This document shows positions 41,942 through 51,089 of a DNA stretch of 64,000 nt, one piece after another (position 1 is the first letter of the stretch; every line of letters begins with the position of its first letter). The notes under the pieces were generated by a model that worked only from the letters and a program-made list of their open reading frames with translations, was not told the origin of the DNA and made no database searches. The stretch is from Labrys wisconsinensis (GTDB taxonomy: Bacteria > Pseudomonadota > Alphaproteobacteria > Rhizobiales > Labraceae). Position numbers and translations under genes: made by a program. Location of the stretch: contig NZ_JAUSVX010000028.1 in assembly GCF_030814995.1 (NCBI RefSeq), positions 22,820 to 86,819 on the forward strand, given 5' to 3'.

Positions 41942-43432
41942 ATGGCTGCCGACAAGACGCAGAAACTGAAGGCACGCGTCGCACGCGGCTTCATCGACCG
42001 CAACGCCGCCGAGATCGACGCCACGCGGGCGATGGTGGAGACGATCCGGCAGGTCTACGAGCTCTACGGCTTCGAGCCGGTGGAGACGCCCTTCGTCGAA
42101 TATACCGACGCGCTCGGCAAGTTCCTGCCCGACCAGGACCGGCCGAACGAGGGCGTGTTCTCGCTCCAGGACGACGACGAGCAGTGGCTGTCGCTGCGCT
42201 ACGACCTGACGGCGCCGCTGGCCCGCTACGTCGCCGAGAATTTCGAGACGCTGCCCAAGCCCTATCGCAGCTATCGCGTCGGCTATGTCTTCCGCAACGA
42301 GAAGCCGGGCCCGGGGCGCTTCCGCCAATTCATGCAGTTCGACGCCGACACGGTCGGCGCAGCCTCGGTCGCCGCCGATGCGGAGATCTGCATGATGGCG
42401 GCCGACACGATGGAGCGCCTCGGCATCCCGCGCGGCTCCTATGTGGTCAAGGTCAACAACCGCAAGGTGCTGGACGGCGTGCTGGAGGCGATCGGCCTCG
42501 GCGGCGAGGCCAATGCCGGCCGCCGGCTCAACGTGCTCCGGGCGATCGACAAGCTCGACAAGTTCGGCCCCGAAGGCGTCAGGCTGCTGCTCGGCGCCGG
42601 GCGGCTCGACGAGAGCGGCGCCTTCACCAAGGGCGCCGAGCTCGACGAGGCGGCGATCGCCACGGTGCTCACCTATGTCGATACGGCCGGCACCGGCGGG
42701 GCCGACACCATCGAGGCGCTGCGCCGGCTCGTCGCCGGCCAGGCCACGGGCCTCGCCGGGGTCGAGGAGCTCGCCGAGATCGACCGGCTGGCGAAGGCCG
42801 CCGGCTATGGCGAGGATCGCATCCGCATCGAGCCCTCGGTGGTGCGCGGCCTCGAATATTATACCGGGCCGGTCTACGAGGTGGAGCTCGGCTTCGAGGT
42901 GAAGGACGAGGGAGGCCGGCCGGTGCGCTTCGGCTCGGTCGGCGGCGGCGGGCGCTATGACGGCCTGGTGGCGCGGTTCCGCGGCGAGCCGACGCCGGCG
43001 ACGGGCTTCTCCGTCGGCGTGTCGCGCCTGCTCGACGCCCTCACCGTGCTCGGGCGCGTCAAGACCGAGGGCGCGCGCGGGCCCGTGGTGGTCTGCGTCA
43101 TGGACCGCGAGCGCCTGGCCGAGTACCAGGCCATGGCCGGCGAGCTGCGCGCCGCCGGCATCCGCGCCGAGGTCTATCTCGGCGGCTCCGGCATGAAGGC
43201 GCAGCTCAAATATGCCGACCGGCGCCAGGCGCCGATCGCCATCATCCAGGGTTCGGACGAGGCGGCGCGCGGCGAGGTGCAGCTGAAGGACCTCGATCTC
43301 GGCGCCCGGATGGCGCAGGAGATCGCCGACAACACGCAATGGCGCGAGGCCCGGGTGGCCCAGCGCGTGGTGCCACGTCACGATCTCGTGAACGCCGTGC
43401 GTCAAATGCTGGTTTCCATCGGGGTTGTGTAA
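41942..43432 (+). CDS. hisS: Histidyl-tRNA synthetase (alphaproteobacterial type)
   Basis: A 496-residue class II synthetase. Motif 2 reads [18 protein letters not shown], and the histidine-binding signature is [13 protein letters not shown]; motif 3 is in GFSVGVSRL. The motif 2 loop ([10 protein letters not shown] with M in RQFMQ) is the form associated with alphaproteobacteria whose tRNA-His lacks the extra 5' G, unlike the usual bacterial RxERPQxGRxRQFHQ type. The start codon is ATG 41942 and the upstream gap is 113 bp. The gene is followed by an adenylate cyclase gene and then hisZ-hisG, a conserved neighbourhood in this order. Confidence 0.95.
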   Translation: MAADKTQKLKARVARGFIDRNAAEIDATRAMVETIRQVYELYGFEPVETPFVEYTDALGKFLPDQDRPNEGVFSLQDDDEQWLSLRYDLTAPLARYVAENFETLPKPYRSYRVGYVFRNEKPGPGRFRQFMQFDADTVGAASVAADAEICMMAADTMERLGIPRGSYVVKVNNRKVLDGVLEAIGLGGEANAGRRLNVLRAIDKLDKFGPEGVRLLLGAGRLDESGAFTKGAELDEAAIATVLTYVDTAGTGGADTIEALRRLVAGQATGLAGVEELAEIDRLAKAAGYGEDRIRIEPSVVRGLEYYTGPVYEVELGFEVKDEGGRPVRFGSVGGGGRYDGLVARFRGEPTPATGFSVGVSRLLDALTVLGRVKTEGARGPVVVCVMDRERLAEYQAMAGELRAAGIRAEVYLGGSGMKAQLKYADRRQAPIAIIQGSDEAARGEVQLKDLDLGARMAQEIADNTQWREARVAQRVVPRHDLVNAVRQMLVSIGVV

Positions 43433-43584
43433 CAAGAATCACAGACATGTGATGCTTTCTCGGCTATTCTGGGGACAATTGGTCGGATGACGCATCGGCC
43501 GCCGTGCGGCCGCGGCTCATTGTGCCCGCCGGCGCGGCGGCAGGGCTCCGATCGGACGAGGCTGCAGGGGAACAAGGCCAAGTC

Positions 43585-45453
43585 ATGGAGCGCGCGCGCC
43601 GCCGCCTGACCGTGCTGGTGGCCCTGGATGTAGCGGGCTATTCCTCGCTCATCCGCGGCCACGAAGTGCGCACGCTGAGCGAGCTCGGCGTGATCTACCG
43701 GCGCCTCGGCCTGGAGACCCTGCCCAAGTTCGCCGGCACCGTGATCAAGACCATGGGCGACGGGGCCCTCGTCGAGTTCGAGAGCGTGCTCGACGCCGTC
43801 GAATGGACCATGGGCTTCCAGAGCGCCATGGCGCGGCGCAACGCCGCCCGGCGCCGGGCGCCGATCTGGGTGCGCGCCGCCATCGTGCTGGCCGACGTGA
43901 TCGTCGCCGACACCGACCGGTTCGGCGCCGCCATCGGCTTCGCCACCCGCATGCAGGAGGTCTCGCCGCCCGGCGGCATCGCCATCACCCATTCCGTGCG
44001 CTGGCAGCTGATCGGCGAGCCGGCGACGGCGTTCAAGCCGGCGGGGCTGTTCACCCTGCGCAGCGTGCCCTACCCGGTCGAGGCCTGGATGTGGGCGCCG
44101 CCCGGCGTCGCCCTGCCCGAGATGCGGCCGACCTCGGCCCAGCTGCTCGCGCCCGACCTGGAGGGCGACACCCATCTCGGCGACCCCAGGCCGCTCCTGG
44201 TGATCCTGCCCTTCGACAACCTGACCGGCGACCCCGCGCTGGAGCCGATCGCCGACGGCGCGGTCGAGGAGATCACCGCGACCCTGGCGCGCCTGCGCGA
44301 CATCCGCGTCGTCGCCCGCAACACCGCCTATACCTACAAGGGCCGGGCGACCGACGTCCGCGCCCTGGTGCGCCAGATCGGCGTGCGCTACGTCGTCGAA
44401 GGCAGCCTGCGCGGCAGCCGCGACCGGCTGCGCATCACGGCGCAGTTCATCGAGGCCGAAGGCGGGGCGCATCTGTGGTCCGGCCGCATCGACGGCACCG
44501 CGGCCGATGCGCTGACCCTGCAGGACGACATCGCCACGCGCATTGCCGGCGCCCTGCACCCGATCATCCGCTCGGCGGAGATCGCCCGGGCCCAGGCCCA
44601 GGCCGGTGGCGAGCGGCTGACGCGCAGCCTGACCCTGCGGGCGATGCCCTATTTCTGGGCGCATCGGCGCGAGGACAATGCCCGCGCGCTGGAGCTGCTC
44701 ACCCAGGCGCTGGCGGTCGACGCCCGGCACGGGCTGGCGCTCGGGCTCAAGGGCTGGTGCCTCGCCCAGCACGTCGCCTACATGTGGTCCGACAATCCGG
44801 CGCGCGACAAGGCGCTGGCCATCGGCTTCGCCGAGCGCGCCGCCCAGACCACCGAGCCCGACGCCCTCGTCTTCACCACCATCGGCGCGACGCTGTCCCT
44901 GCTGCAGGTCGACCAGTCGCGGCCGCTGCAGTTCATCGAGCGGGCGCTGACGCTCGATCCGACCTTCGCCTGGGCCTGGACGCGGCAAGGCTATGCGCTG
45001 GCCTATTCCGGCAAGCCGCGCGAGGGCATCCGCGCCCTCGAGCACGCGGTGGCGCTAAGCCCGGACGACCCGGTGCTGTTCAACGCCTTCGGGGGCCTGG
45101 GCACCTGCCATTTCATCCTGGAAGACTATGCCGCCGCCATCCATTGGGCGCAGAAGGCGCTGAACGACCGGCCCGGCATGGTGTGGGCCAACCGCCTGCT
45201 CGCCACGTCAGCCGCCCATGCCGGCGACCTCGACCTGGCGCGCAGCGCGGCGCAGCAGCTGTTCGCGGCCCATCCCGATCTCAGCATCCGGCGGATGATC
45301 GATTCGATCCACAATCTCGACGGCCCCTATCTCGACCGTTTCCTCGACGGGCTGCGCCTGGCCGGCATCCCGGAGGAATCGCGCTCGGCGGAGGGCGGGG
45401 GCGACGAGGAGCTCCCGCTCGACGCCACCGCGCCCTGGCTGGCGGGGGATTGA
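43585..45453 (+). CDS. Class III adenylate cyclase fused to a TPR region
   Basis: A 622-residue protein in three parts: an N-terminal class III cyclase domain (about 5-180), a linker domain with FDNLTGDPALEPIADG (TolB-like, about 205-340), and a C-terminal tetratricopeptide region (about 340-580). Metal-binding residues are visible in LVALDVAGYSSL and KTMGDGALVEF. The missing lysine/aspartate pair of some cyclases cannot be judged by eye, so ATP or GTP preference is not certain. Many such fusions occur in Hyphomicrobiales; the TPR part likely binds a regulator. The start at 43585 (MERARRRLTVL) is preferred. It sits between hisS and hisZ but probably has its own promoter. Confidence 0.88.
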   Translation: MERARRRLTVLVALDVAGYSSLIRGHEVRTLSELGVIYRRLGLETLPKFAGTVIKTMGDGALVEFESVLDAVEWTMGFQSAMARRNAARRRAPIWVRAAIVLADVIVADTDRFGAAIGFATRMQEVSPPGGIAITHSVRWQLIGEPATAFKPAGLFTLRSVPYPVEAWMWAPPGVALPEMRPTSAQLLAPDLEGDTHLGDPRPLLVILPFDNLTGDPALEPIADGAVEEITATLARLRDIRVVARNTAYTYKGRATDVRALVRQIGVRYVVEGSLRGSRDRLRITAQFIEAEGGAHLWSGRIDGTAADALTLQDDIATRIAGALHPIIRSAEIARAQAQAGGERLTRSLTLRAMPYFWAHRREDNARALELLTQALAVDARHGLALGLKGWCLAQHVAYMWSDNPARDKALAIGFAERAAQTTEPDALVFTTIGATLSLLQVDQSRPLQFIERALTLDPTFAWAWTRQGYALAYSGKPREGIRALEHAVALSPDDPVLFNAFGGLGTCHFILEDYAAAIHWAQKALNDRPGMVWANRLLATSAAHAGDLDLARSAAQQLFAAHPDLSIRRMIDSIHNLDGPYLDRFLDGLRLAGIPEESRSAEGGGDEELPLDATAPWLAGD

Positions 45454-45518
45454 GGCGCATCGCACGGTCGCCATCGCGCGGTTGGTGCGACAGTCACGGT
45501 TCTTAGCGCCACGGTTCC

Positions 45519-45647
45519 GTCATGGCCGGGCTTGACCCGGCCATCCACGCGATCGCGACGGCTGCGCGTTCTGATGCTCCATCGGTCCGAGCCCTTCCCT
45601 GCGCAACCTGAGTTCGCGTGGATGGGCGGATCCAGTCCGCCCATGAC
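45519..45647. repeat. Paired hairpin repeat in the cyclase-hisZ gap
   Basis: The 324-bp gap between the cyclase and hisZ (45454-45777) carries a left arm at 45519-45546 built on GGCCGGGCTTGACCCGGCC and a right arm at 45620-45647 built on GGGCGGATCCAGTCCGCCC. They belong to the same family as the pair at 5889-6034, though these two arms match one another only partly. I see no gene in the remaining bases. Confidence 0.8.
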
Positions 45648-45777
45648 GGCCGCGGGTGGTGCGATCGTCATGCCAAGAGCGCAATTAAGTCAAACCCCGC
45701 TTTCCCATCGCGCGGCGCGCCGCTGCCTGCTAGAGAACCCGCGACCGGCGGGACGTTCCCGCCAGCGGAATGCCGGG

Positions 45778-46896
45778 ATGCCTGACCCTTCCTATGCCGC
45801 CCTCGACGCGCTCGCCGAGCGCGCGGGCTACGAGCCGCTCGACCCGCCGATCCTGCAGCCGGCGGACCTGTTCCTCGACCTGCTCGGCGAGGACATGCGT
45901 CGCCGCGCCTTCCTGACCACCGATGCGGAAGGGCGCGAGTTCTGCCTGAGGCCTGACTTCACCATTCCGGTCTCGCTGCACCATCTCAAGCACGCCGCCG
46001 CCGGCGCGGTCGGCGCCTACGCCTATCGCGGTCCGGTGTTTCGCTTCCGCACCGACGGGCCGGGCGAATTCGCCCAGGCGGGCTTCGAGAATTTCGGCCG
46101 CACCGACCTCGAAGCCGCCGATGCGGAGATGCTGGGCCTGGCGATCGAGGCGGTGCAGGCGCTCGGGCTGGAGAGCCCGGAGATCCGCATGGGCGATGCC
46201 GGCATCGTCACCGCCATGCTCGACGCCCTCGCCCTGCCGCCGGTCTGGCGCCGGCAGCTCGCCAACGACGTGCTGCGGGTGAAGAACCTCGACGCCGATC
46301 TCGCCCGCCTCGGCGAGACCACGCCGAAGAACGGCGCGGCCGCCTATGCCGGCTTCCTCGCCGCGCTCGAGGGCGCCGATCCCGGCGCCGCGCGCGCGGC
46401 CGTGGCCGACCTCCTGTCGATCGCCGGCATCCAGCCGGTGGGCGGGCGCACGGTCGACGAGGTGGCGGACCGCTTCCTGGAGCAGGCGGCGCTGTCCTCG
46501 GGCGGCGGCATCCCGGCCGAGACCGTGGCGCTGACCAGGCGCCTCTTCGCCGTGGCCGGCGACCCGGACAGCGCCTCGGCGGCGCTCCGGGCGATCGCCG
46601 CCGACGCCAGGCTCGACCTCGGCGCGGCGCTCGACGCCTTCGACCGGCGCACCGGCTTCTTCGCCGCGCAGGGCGTCGACGTCGGCGCGGTGAAGTTCTC
46701 CACCGCCTTCGGCCGCCGACTCGACTACTATACCGGCTTCGTGTTCGAGCTGCACGACCCGGCACGGCCCGAGGGCCCGCAGCTCGTCGGCGGCGGGCGC
46801 TACGACCGGCTGATGACGCGGCTGGGGGCGCCGGCGCCGATCCCGGCCGTGGGCTGCTCGATCTGGCTCGATCGGTTCGCGGGAGAGACGCCATGA
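45778..46896 (+). CDS. hisZ: ATP phosphoribosyltransferase regulatory subunit HisZ
   Basis: A 372-residue paralogue of histidyl-tRNA synthetase that forms a complex with short-form HisG, committing PRPP and ATP to histidine synthesis. The HisRS-like core remains ([40 protein letters not shown]), but the aminoacylation signature is incomplete. The gene ends in an ATGA overlap with hisG, indicating translational coupling. The start at 45778 ([17 protein letters not shown]) is chosen over longer in-frame options. Confidence 0.93.
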   Translation: MPDPSYAALDALAERAGYEPLDPPILQPADLFLDLLGEDMRRRAFLTTDAEGREFCLRPDFTIPVSLHHLKHAAAGAVGAYAYRGPVFRFRTDGPGEFAQAGFENFGRTDLEAADAEMLGLAIEAVQALGLESPEIRMGDAGIVTAMLDALALPPVWRRQLANDVLRVKNLDADLARLGETTPKNGAAAYAGFLAALEGADPGAARAAVADLLSIAGIQPVGGRTVDEVADRFLEQAALSSGGGIPAETVALTRRLFAVAGDPDSASAALRAIAADARLDLGAALDAFDRRTGFFAAQGVDVGAVKFSTAFGRRLDYYTGFVFELHDPARPEGPQLVGGGRYDRLMTRLGAPAPIPAVGCSIWLDRFAGETP

Positions 46897-47903
46897 CCGA
46901 CTCTCCGCTGCTGCTCGGCATTCCCTCCAAGGGCCGCCTGCAGGAGAACTGCGCCGCCTTCTTCGGCCGCGCCGGCATGCGGTTCGTGCAGGAGCGCGGC
47001 GCCCGCGACTATCGCGGCGCGGTGGCCGGCATGGACGACGTGGAGGTGCTGTTCCTCTCCGCCTCCGAGATCGCCGGCCAGCTCGCCTCCGGCGCCATCC
47101 ACATGGGCGTCACCGGCGAGGACCTGGTGCGCGAGACCATCCCGCGCGCCGACGAGCGCGTCCTCATGATCGAGCCGCTCGGCTTCGGCCAGGCCAACGT
47201 GGTGGTGGCGGTGCCGCAGGCCTGGATCGACGTGCGCGGCATGATGGACGTGGAGGACGTCGCCGCGAGCTTTCGCCAGCGCCACGGCCGGCGGCTGCGG
47301 GTGGCCACCAAGTACGTCAACCTGACGCGCGGCTTCTTCTCCGGCCACGGCGTCGCCGACTATCTCATCGTCGAGAGCCTCGGCGCCACCGAGGGCGCGC
47401 CCGCCTCCGGCGCCGCCGACCTGATCGTCGACATCACCACGACCGGCGCCACGCTCGCCGCCAATGCGCTGAAGGTGCTGGAGGACGGCATCATCCTGCG
47501 CTCGGAGGCGAACCTCGTCGGCTCGCTGTCGGCGCCCTGGGGCGCCCGCGCCCGCGCCGGCGCCGCGGCCGTGCTGGCGCGCATCGCCGCCCAGGCCCGC
47601 GCCGCGGCCACGCGCGAAGTGCGCTGCGCCCTCGCCGAGGCGGACGAGCCGCTGCTCGCGGACCTTGCCGGACGCTTCGGCGCCGGCGCTCCCTTCGGCC
47701 CGCCAGCCGCCGGTCAGCCGCTGACGCTGCACGCGCCGGCTGCGACGATCTACGCCCTGGCCGACTGGCTGGCGGCACGGGGCGCCCACACCATCTCGGT
47801 CTCGACCCTCGACTTCGTGTTCGAGCCGGAGAACGCGCTGATGCAAAAGCTCGAGGCGGGGCTCGGGCCGACCCCTGCCGCGGACGGCGCCCGGGCCGGC
47901 TGA
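46893..47903 (+). CDS. hisG: ATP phosphoribosyltransferase catalytic subunit HisG
   Basis: The first enzyme of histidine synthesis, in the form that requires HisZ. The 336-residue protein has [26 protein letters not shown] and the PRPP-binding [16 protein letters not shown] motif. It is longer than minimal HisG proteins of about 210-230 residues, a size typical of alphaproteobacterial enzymes; the extra C-terminal part includes the regulatory-like [15 protein letters not shown]. It is coupled to hisZ by a four-base ATGA overlap. Confidence 0.95.
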   Translation: MTDSPLLLGIPSKGRLQENCAAFFGRAGMRFVQERGARDYRGAVAGMDDVEVLFLSASEIAGQLASGAIHMGVTGEDLVRETIPRADERVLMIEPLGFGQANVVVAVPQAWIDVRGMMDVEDVAASFRQRHGRRLRVATKYVNLTRGFFSGHGVADYLIVESLGATEGAPASGAADLIVDITTTGATLAANALKVLEDGIILRSEANLVGSLSAPWGARARAGAAAVLARIAAQARAAATREVRCALAEADEPLLADLAGRFGAGAPFGPPAAGQPLTLHAPAATIYALADWLAARGAHTISVSTLDFVFEPENALMQKLEAGLGPTPAADGARAG

Positions 47904-48042
47904 GCGGCGCGCCGCACCGCCGGCCGGGCTCGTCCCTGTTGGCGCCGGTGCGGCGGCATGCGAGGCTGCCGAAGCCGGTCGGACACGCTATGGTGACAGG
48001 CCCGGCGCGCTGGCCCGCCGGGCCGGAGCCGATGGAGGGGCG

Positions 48043-48426
48043 ATGAGCGAGGACGAGAGCGCGATCGCCGGGGTGCGGATTCTGATCGTCGAGGACGAGG
48101 CGCTGCTCTCGCTCCTGCTGGAGGACATGGTGCAGGACCTCGGCTGCACCGTCGCCGGCAACCTGTCGAGCCTGGAGGCGGCCCGCGGCTTCCTCGCCGC
48201 CGCGCCCGGCCCGATCGACCTTGCCATCCTCGACGTCAATCTCGGCGGCACGCCGAGCTATCCCATCGCCGCCATGCTGGACGAGCGCGGCATCCCCTTC
48301 CTGTTCGTCACCGGCTATGACGAGCGCGACATCGACGAGGCCTGGCGCGACCGCCCGCGCATCTCCAAGCCCTTCAACGTGCCCGACCTCGAGCACGCGA
48401 TCGCCCGGGTGGCGGGGCGGGCATAG
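48043..48426 (+). CDS. Single-domain response regulator
   Basis: A 127-residue receiver domain with no output domain. The acidic pair lies in ILIVEDEALL, the phospho-acceptor aspartate in LAILDVNLGG, and the conserved lysine in ISKPF. It is of the type that signals from HWE or HisKA_2 kinases. A strong GGAGGGGCG precedes ATG 48043. No partner kinase is adjacent; the phytochrome kinase is about 7 kb away and could be a partner, which is speculative. Confidence 0.9.
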   Translation: MSEDESAIAGVRILIVEDEALLSLLLEDMVQDLGCTVAGNLSSLEAARGFLAAAPGPIDLAILDVNLGGTPSYPIAAMLDERGIPFLFVTGYDERDIDEAWRDRPRISKPFNVPDLEHAIARVAGRA

Positions 48427-48493
48427 GCGGCCGCCGCGCCCGATCGGCGACCGCCTGCCCCTTCAGGGCGTTTCCGAGCCCGCCCAAAGCGTT

Positions 48494-48587
48494 TTGCGAT
48501 TTGGCGGAATCGCCAAGCATCGCAAAGACGCGTCGAAACAAGGAGCTAGAGCAAAGCAGCGTTTCCGTCCAAACGCGCTTTGCTCTA
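48494..48587 (-). repeat. 94-bp dispersed intergenic repeat, copy 2
   Basis: Reverse-complement copy of the element at 28466-28559, with four differences in 94 positions. Its outer end supplies the stop codon (TAG) of the minus-strand rsgA gene, so the element abuts or replaced the original 3' end of that gene. Confidence 0.88.
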
Positions 48588-49661
48588 ATCCTCGTCCCAG
48601 CGCCGCTTGGCCGGGCCGCCGCGGTGGGCCTTGCTGATGCGGGCCCAGCGCCGGCGCTCCTCGGCCCGCGCCACCGGATCGTCCCGGCGGTCGAGATGCG
48701 CCAGCTCGCGGCGCAGCTTGTCATAGCTGCGCCACCGCGCCTCCTCGAGCCTGCCCTCCTCCAGCGCGGCCCGGACGGCGCAGCCCGGCTCCCTGCCATG
48801 CGCGCAGTCGCCGAAGCGGCATTGCTGCGCCAGCGCCTCGATATCGGCGAAGGTGGCGGAGACGCCGCTCTCCGCGTCCCACAGGCCGAGCTCGCGCATG
48901 CCGGGGGTGTCGAGCACCAGCCCCCCGCCCGGCAGCAGCACGAGCTCGCGATGCGTGGTGGTGTGGCGCCCGCGCGCATCCTGCTCGCGGATCGCCTGCG
49001 TCGCCATCACCGGCCCGCCGGCGAGAGCGTTGAGCAGGGTCGACTTGCCGACGCCGGAGCTGCCGAGCAGCACGGCCGTGCGGCCAGGCCGGATCAGCGC
49101 GCGCACCGCCGCCAGGCCCTGGCCGGTGAGGGACGAGACGGCGAGAACGGGCGCCCCCGCCGCCACGCTCTCCGCCGCCGCCACGACCCGCGCCGGATCG
49201 GTGCCGGCGTCGGCCTTGGTCAGCACCACCACGGGCTCGGCGCCGCTCTCCCAGGCGATGGCGAGATAGCGCTCCAGCCGCCGCAGGTTGAAGTCGGCGT
49301 TGAACGAGGCGAGCAGCAGCGCCAGGTCGACATTGGCCGCCACGGCCTGCGCCGCGGGTTCGCCGGGGCCGGCCGCCCGGCGCCGGAACAGGGTGCGGCG
49401 CGGCAGCACGGCCTGGATGGTCGCCGTGCCCTCCGCCGGGCGGGCGGCAGCGGCCACCCAGTCTCCGGCGACCGGATAGCCTCCCGCCTCGGCCTCGAAG
49501 GCGAGACGGCCGGACAGGCCGGCGGCGAGGTCCCCGGACGGGGTGATCAGGCGATAGAGGCCGCGCTGCTGGACGGTGACGCGGCCGGGGACCAGCCCCG
49601 CCGCCGCATGCGGCGCAAAATCGTTCTGGAGCGCGGAGCTCCAGCCATAGGGTTCGAGCAC
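48585..49661 (-). CDS. rsgA: Ribosome small-subunit-dependent GTPase A
   Basis: A circularly permuted GTPase that matures the 30S subunit. The 358-residue protein has an N-terminal OB-fold part, then the permuted motifs: G4 as VVLTKAD, G1 as LGSSGVGKSTLLNAL and G3 as VLDTPGMRE. The C-terminal zinc module is CRFGDCAHGREPGC. The gene ends inside the dispersed 94-bp repeat. A short open frame with a strong ribosome binding site lies upstream. Confidence 0.95.
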   Translation of the reverse strand: MLEPYGWSSALQNDFAPHAAAGLVPGRVTVQQRGLYRLITPSGDLAAGLSGRLAFEAEAGGYPVAGDWVAAAARPAEGTATIQAVLPRRTLFRRRAAGPGEPAAQAVAANVDLALLLASFNADFNLRRLERYLAIAWESGAEPVVVLTKADAGTDPARVVAAAESVAAGAPVLAVSSLTGQGLAAVRALIRPGRTAVLLGSSGVGKSTLLNALAGGPVMATQAIREQDARGRHTTTHRELVLLPGGGLVLDTPGMRELGLWDAESGVSATFADIEALAQQCRFGDCAHGREPGCAVRAALEEGRLEEARWRSYDKLRRELAHLDRRDDPVARAEERRRWARISKAHRGGPAKRRWDED

Positions 49662-49724
49662 TTGGGATCTCTTTCGGTCGGATAGCCAATCAGGCGCCGG
49701 CCGAAAGCAGCTCCCCCGCTTGAT

Positions 49725-49775
49725 TCAGGGCAGCCGAACGGCGGCGCAGCGGAGCGCGTTGACGACGACAATCAT
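49725..49775 (-). CDS. Possible 16-residue leader peptide upstream of rsgA
   Basis: A short frame (MIVVVNALRCAAVRLP, then TGA) begins at 49775. It has AGGAAAGGAG six bases upstream, the strongest ribosome-binding site in the neighbourhood. It ends 64 bp before the rsgA start. It could be a real small peptide or leader ORF, or chance. There is no homologue I can name. Confidence 0.35.
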   Translation of the reverse strand: MIVVVNALRCAAVRLP

Positions 49776-49933
49776 GTCCTGGCTCCTTTCCTGCTGGCGT
49801 GGCCGAGGCCGGCAGGCATAGCAGAGGACGAGCGCCAAGACTAGGGTGGGCGCCGTTGAAGCCCGCTCCGTCCCGGTCCAGGATCGGCTTGCCGCTCCGC
49901 AGACGGCGGGAGCGCAACACGCGGAGGCCCGCC

Positions 49934-50956
49934 ATGCCGACCCCAGAACCTTCCTCGCCGATCGCCTCGGACGACGTGCCCTGGGAGGGCTGGAACGCGG
50001 TGCCGCGCTTCGGCGTGCGCTACCGGCACCTCAGCCGCGCGGCGCTCGGCTCGGACTACCGCGTCGGCGTCGCCATCGAGGAGCTGCCGCCGGGCAAGCA
50101 GACCGCGCCGGCGCACTGGCACGTGTTCGAGGAGGAGCACGTCTTCATCCTCGAAGGCTCGCTCACCCTGCGCCTCGGCGCCGACAGGCACGCGATGTCG
50201 GCCGGCGACTATGCCTGCTTTCCCGCCGGTCAGCGGGCGGCGCATTGCCTGATCAACAGCGGCGAAGAGCCCTGCCGCTATGTCATTATCGGCGAGAGCA
50301 ACCCGAACGAGGTCGTGGTCTACCCCGACTCCAACAAGGTGCTCCTGCGCGCTCTCGGGCGCCGGACGATTCTCGACCTCGCCGCGACGCGCGGCTACTG
50401 GGACGGCGAGGACACGGGCCTGCCGCCGGGCATCCCTGCGCCCGCCGGCGCCCCGGCCGGCGCGCCCGAACCGGCGGCAGCGCCGCATCCGCCGATCGCC
50501 TCGGACGCCGTGCCCTGGGAGGAGACGGATGCCGGCCCGCGCTTCGGCGGACATGCGAAACACCTGACCTACGCCGCCGTGGGCGCGGACTACCGCGTGG
50601 GCGTGCTGATCGAATCCCCCGCCCCCGGCCGGCGCCTGGCACCGCGCCACTACCACATGCTGGAGGAGGAGCATGCGCTGATCCTCGAAGGCGAGGCGAC
50701 GCTGCTGCTCGGCGAGGAGCGCCATGTGATGCGGCCCGGCGACTATGCCTGCTTCCCCGCCGGCCTGCCGGTCGGCCATTCCCTGATGAACAGCGGCAGC
50801 GGCCCCTGCCGCTATCTCATGATCGGCCAGCGCAACCCGGCCGACGTCTGCGTCTATCCCGACTCCAACAAGATGGCGGTCGCCGGCCTGCAGCGGCGCG
50901 ACGGGGTGTTCGACATGGCGGTGGTGCGGGGATACTGGGACGGCGAGGCGGAGTGA
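49934..50956 (+). CDS. Tandem-duplicated cupin protein
   Basis: A 340-residue protein made of two homologous cupin halves (about residues 10-155 and 190-340). Each half starts with PIASD-x-VPWE, contains an intact metal motif (HWHVFEEEHVFILEG in the first half, HYHMLEEEHALILEG in the second), and repeats GDYACFPAG followed by a histidine and NSG. The halves also share VYPDSNK and RGYWDGE. Both retain histidines, so both could bind metal. GGAGG precedes ATG 49934. The substrate is unknown; dicupins of this style include oxygenases and isomerases acting on sugars or aromatics. Confidence 0.88.
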   Translation: MPTPEPSSPIASDDVPWEGWNAVPRFGVRYRHLSRAALGSDYRVGVAIEELPPGKQTAPAHWHVFEEEHVFILEGSLTLRLGADRHAMSAGDYACFPAGQRAAHCLINSGEEPCRYVIIGESNPNEVVVYPDSNKVLLRALGRRTILDLAATRGYWDGEDTGLPPGIPAPAGAPAGAPEPAAAPHPPIASDAVPWEETDAGPRFGGHAKHLTYAAVGADYRVGVLIESPAPGRRLAPRHYHMLEEEHALILEGEATLLLGEERHVMRPGDYACFPAGLPVGHSLMNSGSGPCRYLMIGQRNPADVCVYPDSNKMAVAGLQRRDGVFDMAVVRGYWDGEAE

Positions 50957-50992
50957 CCAAAGGCGCGCGCATCGCGGCCCGGCGCGCCGAAG

Positions 50993-51039
50993 ACCGGAGC
51001 GCACAAAGAATCGTTAGGCATCTGTCCTAACGCTCCGGT
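50993..51039 (+). terminator. Nested hairpin after the dicupin gene
   Basis: ACCGGAGC and GCTCCGGT form an outer stem enclosing an inner stem, GTTAGG with CCTAAC. The 3' side is followed by the pyrimidine-rich ATCTCTTCTCT. It likely ends the dicupin transcript before the nitroreductase-fold gene, whose start is 51 bp further on; alternatively it is a 5' leader structure of that operon. Confidence 0.55.
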
Positions 51040-51089
51040 ATCTCTTCTCTGCTACCTCGCAAGCCGATGCCGGGACATCGGGGGCCCCT

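Noticed and set aside
41903..43435. Minus-strand open frame opposite hisS
   Set aside because: Antisense to a confident synthetase gene with no recognisable domain or motif in its translation.
43439..43452. TCACA-N4-TGTGA dyad upstream of the adenylate cyclase as a CRP site
   Set aside because: Orientation and spacing are opposite to the CRP consensus TGTGA-N6-TCACA; more likely part of the hisS 3' end.
47911..47954. Stem after hisG as terminator
   Set aside because: A nine-bp stem with a 26-base loop and no T-tail is too weak to call.
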